The position numbers were made by a program, and so were the translations under genes. Below, one piece after another: positions 8,866 to 17,919 of a DNA stretch of 48,042 bases. The number at the start of each line of letters is the position of its first letter. Positions within the stretch are counted from its first letter, which is position 1. This DNA is from an uncultured Muribaculaceae bacterium (GTDB lineage Bacteria > Bacteroidota > Bacteroidia > Bacteroidales > Muribaculaceae). The notes beneath the pieces were generated by a model that saw only the letters and a list, made by a program, of their open reading frames with translations, ran no database searches and was not told the DNA's origin. The stretch spans positions 1-48,042 of the forward strand of contig CAJUKD010000016.1 of the NCBI GenBank assembly GCA_910587235.1. The letters are read 5' to 3'.

Positions 8866-10263
8866 TTATTCTTTTTTAGCGGGTCGGCTGAAGTATTCGC
8901 GGGTTGCCCGTCGTACTTTATGGCTCAATGATATGACTGCTATCATTGTAGGTATGGCCATAAGGGCGTAGAACAGGTCGCAGGCGCCTACCGCCGTTTC
9001 AATGGGCACGATGGCGAACACTATAAGTGATGCAAGGAAAAACCAGGCATAATAACGTCCTCTTCGGCTTCCGAAGAGGTAATTGGCGCACGTGGTGCCG
9101 TAGAAGGAGTAGGAGAACATCGAGGACATGGCGAAGCAGATGACGACGAACATAAGCAGAATGTCGCCCATCGGTATGGCGTTGGCAAAGGCTTTCATTG
9201 CTACTTCGAGTCCTTTTATGCCTTCGACATTGATATCTCCGCACAGGAGTATGGCTACGGCGGTCAGTGTGCACACAAGGCCGGAGTCGATGCTCGGGCC
9301 GAGCATGGCAATAAGTCCTTCGCGAACAGGGGTTTCGTTTCGGGATGCTCCGTGCATGATGGAGGCTGTGCCTATTCCGGCATCGTTGACCAGAGCGGCA
9401 CGCCGTGCCCCTATTATGGCTATTCCGGCAAGTGCTCCGAATCCGGCGCGGAGGTTGAAGGCTTCGGCGAATATGCGTTGAAAGACGGCCGGAACATCGC
9501 CAAGGTTGGAGAGGATGATGTAGAGCACCATAATGAAGTATAACCCGACCATGAATGGCACCATTACAGACGCCACGCGGGCAATACGTTTTATGCCTCC
9601 GAGAATCACTATGGCTACAATTGCGGCTATGGCACATCCGAATAGAAGACGGTAGGCCGAAGTGTTGCTCAGACCGGTGGCGGAGCCTACGTAGCCGAGT
9701 ATGTCGCTGGATGCTATTCCTTCCGGTGTGGTGAATGTCGTCATGAAGGCTTCGGTCAGCTGGTTGGCATTCATGATGCATAGAGTGCCGAAAAGGCCGG
9801 CTATAGCAAAAAAGCGTGCCAGCGGTTTCCAGCGAGGGCCGAGTCCCCTTTCTATTATGTGCATCGGGCCGCCCTGGGGTCGCCCCATGTCATCGTGTCC
9901 TTTGTACATTATTGCCAGTACGCCTTCGTGGTACTTGGTAGCCATGCCTACTATGGCGCTTACCCACATCCAGAATATTGCGCCCGGCCCTCCCATTACG
10001 AGTGCGATTGCAACACCGGCTATGTTTCCCAGTCCTATCGTAGCGGCTACGACTGAAGCAAGGGCCTGAGCCGATGATATCTGTCCCGATGTGCCGTCGG
10101 TTTTTTTACGCAATTCCTTTACGGCGGCAGGCAGTCGCCTGAGCGATACCATGCCGGAGGAAAGAAAAAGGTATAGTCCGCCCCCTATCAGCAGGAAGAA
10201 TAGCGGGTAGCCACACAGGATTTCTGCGGCGTCGATTATGAATTGACTTATTTTGTCGAGCAT
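8866..10263 (-). CDS. Alanine/glycine:cation symporter (AGCS family)
   Basis: Sodium-coupled amino-acid symporter of the AGCS family, a polytopic inner-membrane protein of 465 residues. Typical features are an N-terminal hydrophobic helix, the conserved GNIAGVAIAL stretch and the GPGAIFWMW loop. The frame stays open to 10428, but the chosen ATG at 10263 gives the normal family N-terminus (MLDKISQF). It also lies downstream of a TATCTTTG promoter element at 10306-10299. It is the first gene of a tight minus-strand series leading into lgt. Confidence 0.92.
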   Translation of the reverse strand: MLDKISQFIIDAAEILCGYPLFFLLIGGGLYLFLSSGMVSLRRLPAAVKELRKKTDGTSGQISSAQALASVVAATIGLGNIAGVAIALVMGGPGAIFWMWVSAIVGMATKYHEGVLAIMYKGHDDMGRPQGGPMHIIERGLGPRWKPLARFFAIAGLFGTLCIMNANQLTEAFMTTFTTPEGIASSDILGYVGSATGLSNTSAYRLLFGCAIAAIVAIVILGGIKRIARVASVMVPFMVGLYFIMVLYIILSNLGDVPAVFQRIFAEAFNLRAGFGALAGIAIIGARRAALVNDAGIGTASIMHGASRNETPVREGLIAMLGPSIDSGLVCTLTAVAILLCGDINVEGIKGLEVAMKAFANAIPMGDILLMFVVICFAMSSMFSYSFYGTTCANYLFGSRRGRYYAWFFLASLIVFAIVPIETAVGACDLFYALMAIPTMIAVISLSHKVRRATREYFSRPAKKE

Positions 10264-10298
10264 CGGTTCTTTTTCGCGTGCATTTCGCTTGTAAAGTA

Positions 10299-10306
10299 CA
10301 AAGATA
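10299..10306 (-). promoter_or_regulatory. -7 promoter element for the agcS-lgt-nfn-znu series
   Basis: On the minus strand TATCTTTG is an exact TAnnTTTG match about 36 bases upstream of the chosen symporter start. I see no clear TTTG at the -33 position. Confidence 0.5.
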
Positions 10307-10410
10307 CGTAGTTTTTGAGTAATATGGATAACGGTCAGCCAGATAGTCCGTGTTTTTTTGGTGATTGCCGGAATGGCATTGGTAAATAATGTTAAAATCG
10401 ACCGATCTTC

Positions 10411-10435
10411 AAGTACTTTGTATTGCATAGTACTT
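10411..10435. promoter_or_regulatory. Palindromic operator, probably for the PadR regulator
   Basis: A 25-base imperfect palindrome: left arm AAGTACTTTG, five central bases, right arm CATAGTACTT. The arms are complementary at nine of ten positions. It covers the -33 region of the padR promoter (TTG at 10423-10425), which is where an autorepressor would bind. Assignment to PadR is inferred from position. Confidence 0.6.
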
Positions 10436-10453
10436 TGCGAGTGCTTATTTTTG
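10423..10453 (+). promoter_or_regulatory. Promoter for padR-pspC
   Basis: TTG (10423-10425), a 20-base spacer and TATTTTTG (10446-10453) match the Bacteroidota consensus. The expected start near 10460 leaves a leader of about 90 bases before the PadR ATG. Confidence 0.6.
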
Positions 10454-10549
10454 CAGTGAAAAACAAGAGTCCTCTACAATCAACAATCTATTAAAAACAA
10501 AAAAGGCGGACGGACTTCTTAGCAGTCGTTCCGCACATTTAAGAAAAAA

Positions 10550-10894
10550 ATGAACATCGAGAACCTGAAATCCCAGATGCGCAAGGGCATGCTTGAATTC
10601 TGCGTGCTTCTTCTGTTGGAACGGGGAGATGCTTATGCGTCGGAAATCATAGCAAGGATGAAAGACGCCCATCTTATAGTGATGGAAGGTACTCTCTATC
10701 CGCTTCTGACACGTCTGAAAAACGACGGAATCCTTACATACCGCTGGGAGGAGTCGCCGTCGGGACCACCGAGGAAGTACTATTCCCTGACTCCTTACGG
10801 GCTTACTTTCCTGCTTCAACTGAATGATGCATGGAATGAAATAAGTCATACCGTGAACCACCTGCTAAACAAACCGACAGAAAACGAACAATGA
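10550..10894 (+). CDS. PadR-family transcriptional regulator
   Basis: Small winged-helix DNA-binding protein of 114 residues, the length of PadR subfamily 2 members. The start MNIENLKSQMRKGMLEF, followed by LLLLERGDAYASEI and the wing segment EGTLYPLLTRL, is typical. Its stop overlaps the start of the PspC-domain gene by four bases (ATGA). A palindrome overlaps its promoter, so autorepression is likely. The inducer is unknown; in other systems PadR proteins sense phenolics, drugs or envelope signals. Confidence 0.93.
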   Translation: MNIENLKSQMRKGMLEFCVLLLLERGDAYASEIIARMKDAHLIVMEGTLYPLLTRLKNDGILTYRWEESPSGPPRKYYSLTPYGLTFLLQLNDAWNEISHTVNHLLNKPTENEQ

Positions 10895-12030
10895 AAAAGA
10901 CTTTTCCCATAAATATAAACGGTCAGATTTTCTATATAGACGAGGATGCCTATACATTGCTTCAGAACTATCTCAAGCAGTTGCGCGCGACTTTTACCGG
11001 CGACGAGGGTGCGGAGATAGTCGACGATATAGAAAGCCGTATCCATGAACATTTCAGCGAAAAACTCAGCCGGGGAGTCAATGTGATAACGTTGCCCGAT
11101 GTGAATTCGGTGATTGAAACAATGGGGCGCCCTGAAGAGCTTGATGAAAACTCTGTTGACGAGAATCATTCATCTGATGGTGCAGATACGGAAGAGAGCG
11201 CTTCGCGTGAAGGTTCTATGCCTCCGCCACCGCCGCCGGCCGATGACAAGCCTTTTATATCCATAAATCTGCCGAGCCGCAAGCGTTTGTTCCGCAATAT
11301 GCAGAATAAGGTTTTCGGAGGTGTCATAGGCGGTCTGGCGACTTATCTGGGGTGGAATGCGACCGTCATGCGTCTGCTTTTGTTTTTATGTGTGATATTT
11401 ACCTTTGATTATGTGTTCCTGTGGGTTATCGCTTATCTTATTGCATGGATGATTATTCCGGCAGCAGTTGCTCCGCGACAGATTCTTGAGATGCGCGGAC
11501 AGCCTGTGAATGTCGATACCGTAGGGCGTACGGTTCTCCAGACGCCTCCGCCTTATGACGGGCATGTTCCGGTAGAGCATGAGCGAGAAGGCTTCTTTTC
11601 GACTTTTTTCTCGGTTCTTGGCAAATGCCTGATGGCTTTTGTCGGGCTTATAAGTTCTGTGGTATCGGTCGGTATAGTGGTCCTGATTATCTCTATGCTT
11701 GTGTTGCTCACCACACATGGTGTGTTCGACATGACTGCGGTGATTCCTGAAACGGCAGGCTTGTTCCGTACGTCGCAGATGGTGTCGGCGATGACTATTG
11801 CATGGAGCATGGTGTTCCTGATTCCGGCTATAGCCTTGGTGTGGACTTCGTGTTGTGTGGTTTTCAATGCTCCGTCGGCTTCACGTTCGACAAAGGTGAC
11901 GGCAATCGTACTTGAGGTGTTGTTCATCATTGCTGCTGTTGTACTGACGCTTATCGGAAGTGCATCGGTAGAGTTTCCTTTCAGGGCGGTTACCATGCCG
12001 ATGGCTGCCGGAATGGTGCTGTATAACTGA
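10891..12030 (+). CDS. PspC-domain membrane protein
   Basis: Membrane protein of 379 residues. A cytoplasmic N-terminal region (1-100) contains a FSEKLSRG-type helical segment. A proline run (111-116) and the PspC domain (about 131-192, beginning RKRLFRNMQNK) follow, with two hydrophobic helices, then several more hydrophobic segments after residue 230. PspC domains occur in envelope-stress (phage shock) responses. The coupled PadR gene fits a small stress-responsive operon. The C-terminal half is not a domain I recognise. Confidence 0.85.
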   Translation: MKKTFPININGQIFYIDEDAYTLLQNYLKQLRATFTGDEGAEIVDDIESRIHEHFSEKLSRGVNVITLPDVNSVIETMGRPEELDENSVDENHSSDGADTEESASREGSMPPPPPPADDKPFISINLPSRKRLFRNMQNKVFGGVIGGLATYLGWNATVMRLLLFLCVIFTFDYVFLWVIAYLIAWMIIPAAVAPRQILEMRGQPVNVDTVGRTVLQTPPPYDGHVPVEHEREGFFSTFFSVLGKCLMAFVGLISSVVSVGIVVLIISMLVLLTTHGVFDMTAVIPETAGLFRTSQMVSAMTIAWSMVFLIPAIALVWTSCCVVFNAPSASRSTKVTAIVLEVLFIIAAVVLTLIGSASVEFPFRAVTMPMAAGMVLYN

Positions 12031-12037
12031 TACATAT

Positions 12038-12088
12038 AAAAAAATAATGACCTGCTATCGCCGAGCGGTAGCAGGTCATTATTTTTTT
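12038..12088. terminator. Bidirectional terminator between pspC-domain gene and FKBP gene
   Basis: A perfect 20-bp stem (12038-12057 with 12069-12088) with an 11-base loop. Seven A residues on the left and seven T residues on the right give U-tracts in both directions. It sits between two convergent genes. Confidence 0.92.
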
Positions 12089-12096
12089 ATTGATTT

Positions 12097-12645
12097 TCAG
12101 AACGGAGTTGCCTCGTAATACGGAATGTCGACGAGGCGTATGTTGAACTGAAGGTTGGAGTAGGGCGGGATAGCGTTGGAACTCTGTGCGCCGTAGGCCA
12201 CGCCGTAAGGCATTATGACTTGTGCCGTGTCGCCGCAACGCATGTCCTGCAGGGCGATTGCCCATCCTTGTACATTGGAATTTACGCGTGATTGGTAGAT
12301 TCCGTCGGCGGAAATATTCAGCGAACTGTCAACTCCTGTCCCGTTGTAAAGCCGCACTGTGTAACGGGTGTCGCATGTGCTGGTGTATAGCGGCGAGAGG
12401 TTGCCTTCGGTTTCTTTCCTATCGTTGATGTAGTGGATGAGAACGAAAGAGCCGGGGTTCCATTCCGGTATGAGTACCTTATAATAGTCAGTCCCGTCGG
12501 GATTCTTTTTTGCCTGCATCTCTTCGAGCCAGGCGTTGTTGGTTTCCCTCCAGTCGCGGTACTTTTCCCAGGTCGTTTCTTCGTCCTTGGTGCATGCGCC
12601 GAGGATTATTGCTGCGGCGGCTATGAACAGGAATATTTTTTTCAT
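12097..12645 (-). CDS. FKBP-type peptidyl-prolyl isomerase lipoprotein
   Basis: Lipoprotein of 182 residues with signal and lipobox ILGAC (Cys18). A short charged helix (25-45) precedes a C-terminal FKBP domain recognisable from the VNSNVQGWAIALQDMRCGDT stretch, followed by PYGVAYGAQ and IPPYSNLQFNIRLVDI. It probably assists folding of envelope proteins on the periplasmic or outer-membrane face. Its start abuts the lemA stop with no gap, so it is the last gene of a glyS-lemA-fkbp series. It ends just before a strong bidirectional terminator. Confidence 0.87.
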   Translation of the reverse strand: MKKIFLFIAAAAIILGACTKDEETTWEKYRDWRETNNAWLEEMQAKKNPDGTDYYKVLIPEWNPGSFVLIHYINDRKETEGNLSPLYTSTCDTRYTVRLYNGTGVDSSLNISADGIYQSRVNSNVQGWAIALQDMRCGDTAQVIMPYGVAYGAQSSNAIPPYSNLQFNIRLVDIPYYEATPF

Positions 12646-13263
12646 TTATAATTCGTTGAAGTCGATTTTCGGAGCTTTTGCAGCTTCGGTATCGGCTTTG
12701 AATTGCTGTTTTGCGTCAAATCCGAATATTGAAGCCCAGATGTTGGCCGGGAAGCGTTTCACCCGCAGATTGTAGGCGGTTACGGCTTCGGTATAGCGTC
12801 CGCGTTCAGTGGCAATGCGGTTTTCGGTGCCTTCGAGCTGTGCCTGCAGATTGAGGAACTGCTGGTCGGCCTTGAGATCGGGATATGCCTCGCGTACGGC
12901 ATTGACATAGACGTTGAAAGCACGGTTGAGATCGGACTGGGCCTGATTGTAGCGTTCGAATTCGGCTCCGGCTTCAGGGCTTGTGCCTTCGAGTGAGCGG
13001 GCATTGTCGTAGGCTGTTGTAAGGCCGGCACGGGCACGGGTCACATTTTCGTATGTCCGGCTTTCATGTTTGGCATATCCCATTACGGTAGCCCTGAGGT
13101 TGGGTATAAGGTCGAAGCGACGCTGGTACTGTACTTCTACTTTTGCCCAAGACTGCTCTACTTCCTGATCAAGGGTTACCAATGAGTTGTAGGTCGACTT
13201 GCCATTGAAGAAAAGAGTCAGGGCAAGGACGATTACAACGGCGATGGCGATGTACTTTTTCAT
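12646..13263 (-). CDS. LemA family protein
   Basis: Protein of 205 residues with one N-terminal membrane helix (about 4-20) and a long helical domain starting YNSLVTLDQEVEQSWAKVEV, continuing with RRFDLIPNLRATV, the LemA signature. The molecular role of LemA proteins is not settled. They are anchored with the helical bundle outside the cytoplasm. The gene lies 44 bases after glyS and immediately before the FKBP gene. Confidence 0.92.
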   Translation of the reverse strand: MKKYIAIAVVIVLALTLFFNGKSTYNSLVTLDQEVEQSWAKVEVQYQRRFDLIPNLRATVMGYAKHESRTYENVTRARAGLTTAYDNARSLEGTSPEAGAEFERYNQAQSDLNRAFNVYVNAVREAYPDLKADQQFLNLQAQLEGTENRIATERGRYTEAVTAYNLRVKRFPANIWASIFGFDAKQQFKADTEAAKAPKIDFNEL

Positions 13264-13307
13264 AAATTTCTACTTTTTAGGTTGTGCGGAGGGGAGATTT
13301 TATAAGT

Positions 13308-14852
13308 TTATCTGAGCTTGCGCAGCAGAGAGGTGAGGCTTACACGGTCATGTATCAGACGATGGAGGTCGGCGACGGCCACACGTGTCTGCTCCATTGA
13401 GTCGCGTTCGCGCAATGTCACGGTGTTGTCCTCAAGAGTCTGATGGTCGACGGTGATGCAGAATGGTGTGCCGATTGCATCCTGACGGCGGTAGCGCTTG
13501 CCGATCGAGTCTTTTTCTTCGTAGTGTGTGGCAAAGTCGAACTTCAGTTCGTCGACAATTTCGCGGGCTTTTTCCGGCAGGCCGTCCTTGCGGACCAATG
13601 GCATTACGGCGCATTTCACGGGAGCCAGTGCGGCGGGAAGGTGGAGTACTACGCGGGAATCGCCGCCTTCGAGAGCCTGTTCTTCGTAGGAAGAGCAGAG
13701 TACGCTAAGGAACATGCGGTCGACGCCGATTGATGTTTCGATGACGTAAGGCACGTAGCTTTCGTTGAGTTCGGGGTCGAAGTACTGTATTTTCTTGCCG
13801 GAGAATTTCTCGTGTTGCGAGAGGTCGAAGTTCGTACGCGAATGTATTCCTTCCACTTCCTTGAAGCCGAAAGGCATCTGGAATTCGATGTCGGTGGCGG
13901 CGTTGGCATAGTGAGCGAGTTTGTCGTGGTCGTGGTAGCGGTACTTTTCGTCGCCGAGTCCGAGTGCCTTGTGCCATTTCAATCGCCATTCTTTCCACTG
14001 TGCGAACCATTTCAGTTCTTCGCCGGGACGCACGAAGAACTGCATTTCCATCTGTTCGAACTCGCGCATGCGGAAGATGAACTGACGGGCCACGATTTCG
14101 TTACGGAACGCCTTGCCTATCTGTGCGATGCCGAAAGGAATGCGCATACGGCCGGTTTTCTGCACGTTGAGGTAGTTGACGAATATACCCTGTGCGGTTT
14201 CGGGACGCAGATAGACGGTCATTGCTCCGTCGGCGGTGGAACCCATTTCGGTGCTGAACATAAGATTGAACTGGCGTACGTCGGTCCAGTTCTTTGTACC
14301 TGATATGGGGCATACGATTTCTTCGTCGACTATGATCTGGCGGAGTTCGGCCAGGTCGTTGGCGTTCATTGCGTTGGCGAAGCGTTCGTGGATGGCCTGT
14401 CGCTTGGCGGCATGTTCAAGTACGCGGGGATTGGTCTGGCGGAACATCGCTTCATCGAAGCTTTCGCCAAAGCGTTTTGCCGCTTTTGCCACCTCTTTCT
14501 CGATTTTGTCATCGATTTTGGCGAGATGGTCTTCGATCAGAACGTCGGCGCGGTAGCGTTTCTTTGAATCCTTGTTGTCGATCAAGGGGTCGTTGAAAGC
14601 GTCGACGTGCCCCGAGGCTTTCCATATTGTCGGGTGCATGAAGATTGCGGAGTCAATGCCGACGATGTTCTCGTGGAGCAGCGTCATCGAGTCCCACCAG
14701 TAACGTTTTATGTTGTTTTTGAGTTCCACACCGTTCTGACCGTAGTCATAAACGGCGGAAAGTCCGTCGTATATTTCACTTGAAGGAAAAACAAAACCGT
14801 ACTCTTTTGCGTGTGATACGATTTTTTTGAATACGTCTTCTTGCTGAGCCAT
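13308..14852 (-). CDS. glyS: Glycine--tRNA ligase (alpha2 type)
   Basis: Class II aminoacyl-tRNA synthetase of the homodimeric, eukaryote-like type, 514 residues. The N-terminal region opens with IVSHAKEYGFVFPSSEIYDG. Class II motif 2 context RPETAQGIFVNY begins at 216, and IGVDRMFLSVL forms motif 3. A C-terminal anticodon-binding domain occupies about 410-505. It charges tRNA-Gly in the cytoplasm. It leads a minus-strand series with lemA and the FKBP gene. Confidence 0.97.
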   Translation of the reverse strand: MAQQEDVFKKIVSHAKEYGFVFPSSEIYDGLSAVYDYGQNGVELKNNIKRYWWDSMTLLHENIVGIDSAIFMHPTIWKASGHVDAFNDPLIDNKDSKKRYRADVLIEDHLAKIDDKIEKEVAKAAKRFGESFDEAMFRQTNPRVLEHAAKRQAIHERFANAMNANDLAELRQIIVDEEIVCPISGTKNWTDVRQFNLMFSTEMGSTADGAMTVYLRPETAQGIFVNYLNVQKTGRMRIPFGIAQIGKAFRNEIVARQFIFRMREFEQMEMQFFVRPGEELKWFAQWKEWRLKWHKALGLGDEKYRYHDHDKLAHYANAATDIEFQMPFGFKEVEGIHSRTNFDLSQHEKFSGKKIQYFDPELNESYVPYVIETSIGVDRMFLSVLCSSYEEQALEGGDSRVVLHLPAALAPVKCAVMPLVRKDGLPEKAREIVDELKFDFATHYEEKDSIGKRYRRQDAIGTPFCITVDHQTLEDNTVTLRERDSMEQTRVAVADLHRLIHDRVSLTSLLRKLR

Positions 14853-14931
14853 AATTGATTTATGTGTCGATAGTGTTATAATTCTACATGTCGATACAGA
14901 CTGCCGTCGGGCGGCAATCCGTATTATCCGG

Positions 14932-14939
14932 CAAATTTA
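14932..14939 (-). promoter_or_regulatory. -7 promoter element for glyS
   Basis: TAAATTTG on the minus strand is an exact TAnnTTTG match, about 80 bases upstream of glyS. No good TTTG lies at -33. The resulting leader holds a short hairpin (TGCCG/CGGCA, 14902-14916). I do not see a T-box structure. Confidence 0.5.
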
Positions 14940-14993
14940 CGCGAAATTATCGAGAATTTGTAATTCGCTATGCCAAAAAACATAAAAGGCCGT

Positions 14994-15815
14994 TCAGTTG
15001 TCGTACGGAATATTTTCGGGATCGTAGACAACGGATGCTTTCGATGTGCTGCCGGCAATGAAGTATCCCAGGCACAGGTCGCCTTCGAACATGTGTGGGC
15101 CGTTGCTGTTTCCCGATGTCAGAGCCTCGAGGTATTCGTACATTGAGTGCGATATGGGTGTCACACCGGCGCTGACGATGTCGCCTTCCCTGAGAACCTC
15201 GTTTTCGTCCTCTTCCGATATATCGCGCCGGCTTGTCCTGAACACAAGGCTCAACGTTCCTTTCCCGTCGGCAAAACGGTCGTCGGTCGCACTCCAGCGA
15301 TACGGTTCGCCGTTGCGGTAGATGCGCACCCAGTAGCATTCGCCGTCTTTGGAGGGATTTTCTTCGAACGATACTTCGAGGGCGGCCACATAGTCGTAGG
15401 GCATCTTTATCCAGGAGAAGCTGAGAGAACTTATGCGCGTAGGCGGAAGCATGACTGCCGATGCTGAGAAATACTTGCCGTCACGCTCAACCTCAATGAG
15501 GTAATTGTGGTTCTCTATGCCGGTTTCGTTGCAGGTGTATATTCCACGACTGTCAGGCTGCAATTGCCATGACTTTCCGTTGTCGATGTCGCTTATGACA
15601 ACTTTTGCATCTGTCATGCGAGTCGTGTTCATCGGCTCGTCGACCGGTGTTGTTTCCGTGATGATTGCCTGCATTCCTTCGTCAGAAACATAGCTTTCTA
15701 TTACGTTTATCGGGGCTATGTCGTGGTAGCGGAAGTCGAGTTCTTTCTCGCAAGCGCACAATGTGCAGGCTGCGGTGATCATAGAAATGTATATGCGTAT
15801 ATCATTTATAGTCAT
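14994..15815 (-). CDS. DUF4249 domain-containing lipoprotein
   Basis: Lipoprotein of 273 residues with lipobox LCAC (Cys22) and the DUF4249 pattern: an early VIESYVSDEG strand, VVISDIDNG, then Y-rich beta segments. DUF4249 proteins are surface-associated partners of TonB receptors in Bacteroidota, and their ligands are mostly unknown. The gene begins three bases after the TonB receptor stop, so the two are one transcript. Confidence 0.85.
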   Translation of the reverse strand: MTINDIRIYISMITAACTLCACEKELDFRYHDIAPINVIESYVSDEGMQAIITETTPVDEPMNTTRMTDAKVVISDIDNGKSWQLQPDSRGIYTCNETGIENHNYLIEVERDGKYFSASAVMLPPTRISSLSFSWIKMPYDYVAALEVSFEENPSKDGECYWVRIYRNGEPYRWSATDDRFADGKGTLSLVFRTSRRDISEEDENEVLREGDIVSAGVTPISHSMYEYLEALTSGNSNGPHMFEGDLCLGYFIAGSTSKASVVYDPENIPYDN

Positions 15816-15818
15816 AGG

Positions 15819-17882
15819 TCAGAATTTCAGAGTGTAGGAAACCGATGGTACGATTCCGTAAAGCGATCGCTGCATGGCCGCTGTGCCCGAGGGCTTTGTG
15901 TCGTCGTCGACAAAATATATGATGTACGGGTTGTAGCGGTTATAGAGATTGTATATTCCGAAAGCCCATTCATAGGCCATTTTTTTGCCTGTATGTATAT
16001 ATGTTGCCGACAGGTCGAGATGATGGGGCGGGGGAGTGCGGTAGCTGTTCCGCGAGGAATAGTAGTAGCAGGTGGCGCCGTCGAGTTCGTATTTTACGTC
16101 GGGGACAGTCAGAGCCTGTCCGGAAGAGAATGACCAAGTGGCCGATATGTTCCAGCGATCCGTCAATCTGAATATGGCTACTACCGAGGCGTTGTGTCTT
16201 CGGTCGTTCGATGCGTCATACCATAGCCCGTCGTTTATGCCGTGGATTCGAGTCTGTGTCTTTGACAGGGTGTATGATATCCAGCCGTTCAGCCGTCCGC
16301 TGTTTTTACGCAGCATAAGTTCAAGCCCGTAGCTGCGGCCTTTACCTCCAAGTATAAGGCTTTCAAGGTTTATGGAGGAGAACATCGACAGGCCGTCCTT
16401 GTAGTCGTACACATCGTGCATGTCTTTATAATATGCTTCGGCCGACCATTCCCATTCTCCGTCGTGTATCATTCCGGAATAGCCGGCTGAGTATTGCACG
16501 CATTTTTCCGGTTTTATGTTTTTGCTCGACAGGGCATAGCGGTCGGAGGGGAAACTTGTCGTGCCGGAACGCAAAGCGTGCGTGTCCTGACTCGTAATGC
16601 CGAAGCCGGCTTTTAGACTATGGTTGCGGTTGAGGCTGTATCTCAGGCTGACGCGCGGTTCGGCATTCACGTATGTCTTTGATGAAAAATCAGGATAATC
16701 GTCGGATCGTGAGAAGAATGAACTGAAACCGGAGCCGTTGAGGACCGAAAAAGTTGTCAATCTTATTCCGCCGTCGATGCCTATGTGTCCGTTGATGTCG
16801 CCGGTGTAGGCAAGCCATATTGAATTCCGCCATCCTCCGCGTGTTTCTTTCTCGTTCACTCCGTTGACAGTCCATTCGGCTGATTTGATTTTCAGAACCT
16901 CGGAACGCAGTCCGGCACTCAGCTCATGCTTGTCGCTTAATGAAAACCGTATATGTTCGTTGAAATTGAAACTGTGGATATATTCGTCGATAGCCTGGCT
17001 TGATGCCATTATATTCATGTCCATTTCCGAGCTATACGATGTAGCGGCTGCGGTGCTTGCGAAACTCCATCTGTCGCCGGCGCTTGTTCGCCATACTACG
17101 GAGCCGGCGATATTGCCCCAGTGCATTCCCATGATGTCGATGGCCATATTGTCGCGTCCGGTGAAAAAACAAATATCAAGGCGGTCGCGGTCAGAGAGTA
17201 TGCTGCTCAGTTTGGCGCTGACGTCGTAGAAATTCATCACTATGTCGCGGTATTCAGGCACCATTTTAAGAAACATGTCGACATAGGAGCGTCTGGCCGC
17301 CACTGCGAATGACGCTTTTTCTTTGACGACAGGGCCTTCGGCTTTAAGTTTGGCGGCAAGTATGCCTATGGTTCCTCCGGCGTGGTAACGTTCCATGTCG
17401 CCGGGTGCGAGTGCCACATCAAGAACAGATGCGCCGGCATTACCGTAGCGGGTCGGTATGGGACCTTTGTAGAGAGTGGCCGCGGCGAGGGCATCCTCGT
17501 TGAATGTGGAGAATATACCCATCACGTGGGCGGGATTGTAAAGCGTCATTCCGTCGGCGAGAATCAGGTTCTGTGCGGCAGTGCCTCCTCGTACTTCGAA
17601 ACCTCCGGCGCCTTCTCCCTCGCTGCGTATGCCCGGCAGCAGACTGATGGATTTTATGATGTCGCCTTCTCCGAACATCGACGGAGTCTGCGAAAGTTTT
17701 CCCAACTCCAGACTTTCGGCGCCGATCTGTATTTTGCTGATGCGCCGTGAGGCCGAGTTTCCCGTGACTACAATCTCTTCGAGTTCCAGAGAATCGACAG
17801 GCTCTGACGCTTCCGAAATCTGAGCGATGACGAGTGAAAATAAGAGCAGGAGGCCTTTTGCTATATTTTTCAGTAATTTCAT
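15819..17882 (-). CDS. TonB-dependent outer-membrane receptor paired with DUF4249
   Basis: Outer-membrane receptor of 687 residues: signal peptide (1-26), TonB-box-like LEEIVVTGN (33-41), a plug domain with SISLLPGIRSEGEGAGGFEVRGG then NLILADGMTLYNPAHVMG (shown in parts), and a C-terminal beta barrel ending in aromatic VSYTLKF. The start at 17882 gives a clean signal peptide; the frame is open to 18194 but that extension has no signal character. There is no N-terminal carboxypeptidase-like domain and no SusD partner, so it is not a SusC/D glycan system. Substrate unknown. Confidence 0.88.
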   Translation of the reverse strand: MKLLKNIAKGLLLLFSLVIAQISEASEPVDSLELEEIVVTGNSASRRISKIQIGAESLELGKLSQTPSMFGEGDIIKSISLLPGIRSEGEGAGGFEVRGGTAAQNLILADGMTLYNPAHVMGIFSTFNEDALAAATLYKGPIPTRYGNAGASVLDVALAPGDMERYHAGGTIGILAAKLKAEGPVVKEKASFAVAARRSYVDMFLKMVPEYRDIVMNFYDVSAKLSSILSDRDRLDICFFTGRDNMAIDIMGMHWGNIAGSVVWRTSAGDRWSFASTAAATSYSSEMDMNIMASSQAIDEYIHSFNFNEHIRFSLSDKHELSAGLRSEVLKIKSAEWTVNGVNEKETRGGWRNSIWLAYTGDINGHIGIDGGIRLTTFSVLNGSGFSSFFSRSDDYPDFSSKTYVNAEPRVSLRYSLNRNHSLKAGFGITSQDTHALRSGTTSFPSDRYALSSKNIKPEKCVQYSAGYSGMIHDGEWEWSAEAYYKDMHDVYDYKDGLSMFSSINLESLILGGKGRSYGLELMLRKNSGRLNGWISYTLSKTQTRIHGINDGLWYDASNDRRHNASVVAIFRLTDRWNISATWSFSSGQALTVPDVKYELDGATCYYYSSRNSYRTPPPHHLDLSATYIHTGKKMAYEWAFGIYNLYNRYNPYIIYFVDDDTKPSGTAAMQRSLYGIVPSVSYTLKF

Positions 17883-17919
17883 CGGATTGAGGCAGGATTT
17901 ATTAATAAAAAGGGTATAT

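Noticed and set aside
10264..10428. A 55-residue N-terminal extension of the alanine symporter
   Set aside because: It spans a TAnnTTTG promoter element and has no family resemblance; the ATG at 10263 gives the normal start.
14853..14931. T-box or other riboswitch in the glyS leader
   Set aside because: Only a five-bp hairpin is seen; there is no T-box sequence, specifier loop or terminator/antiterminator pair.
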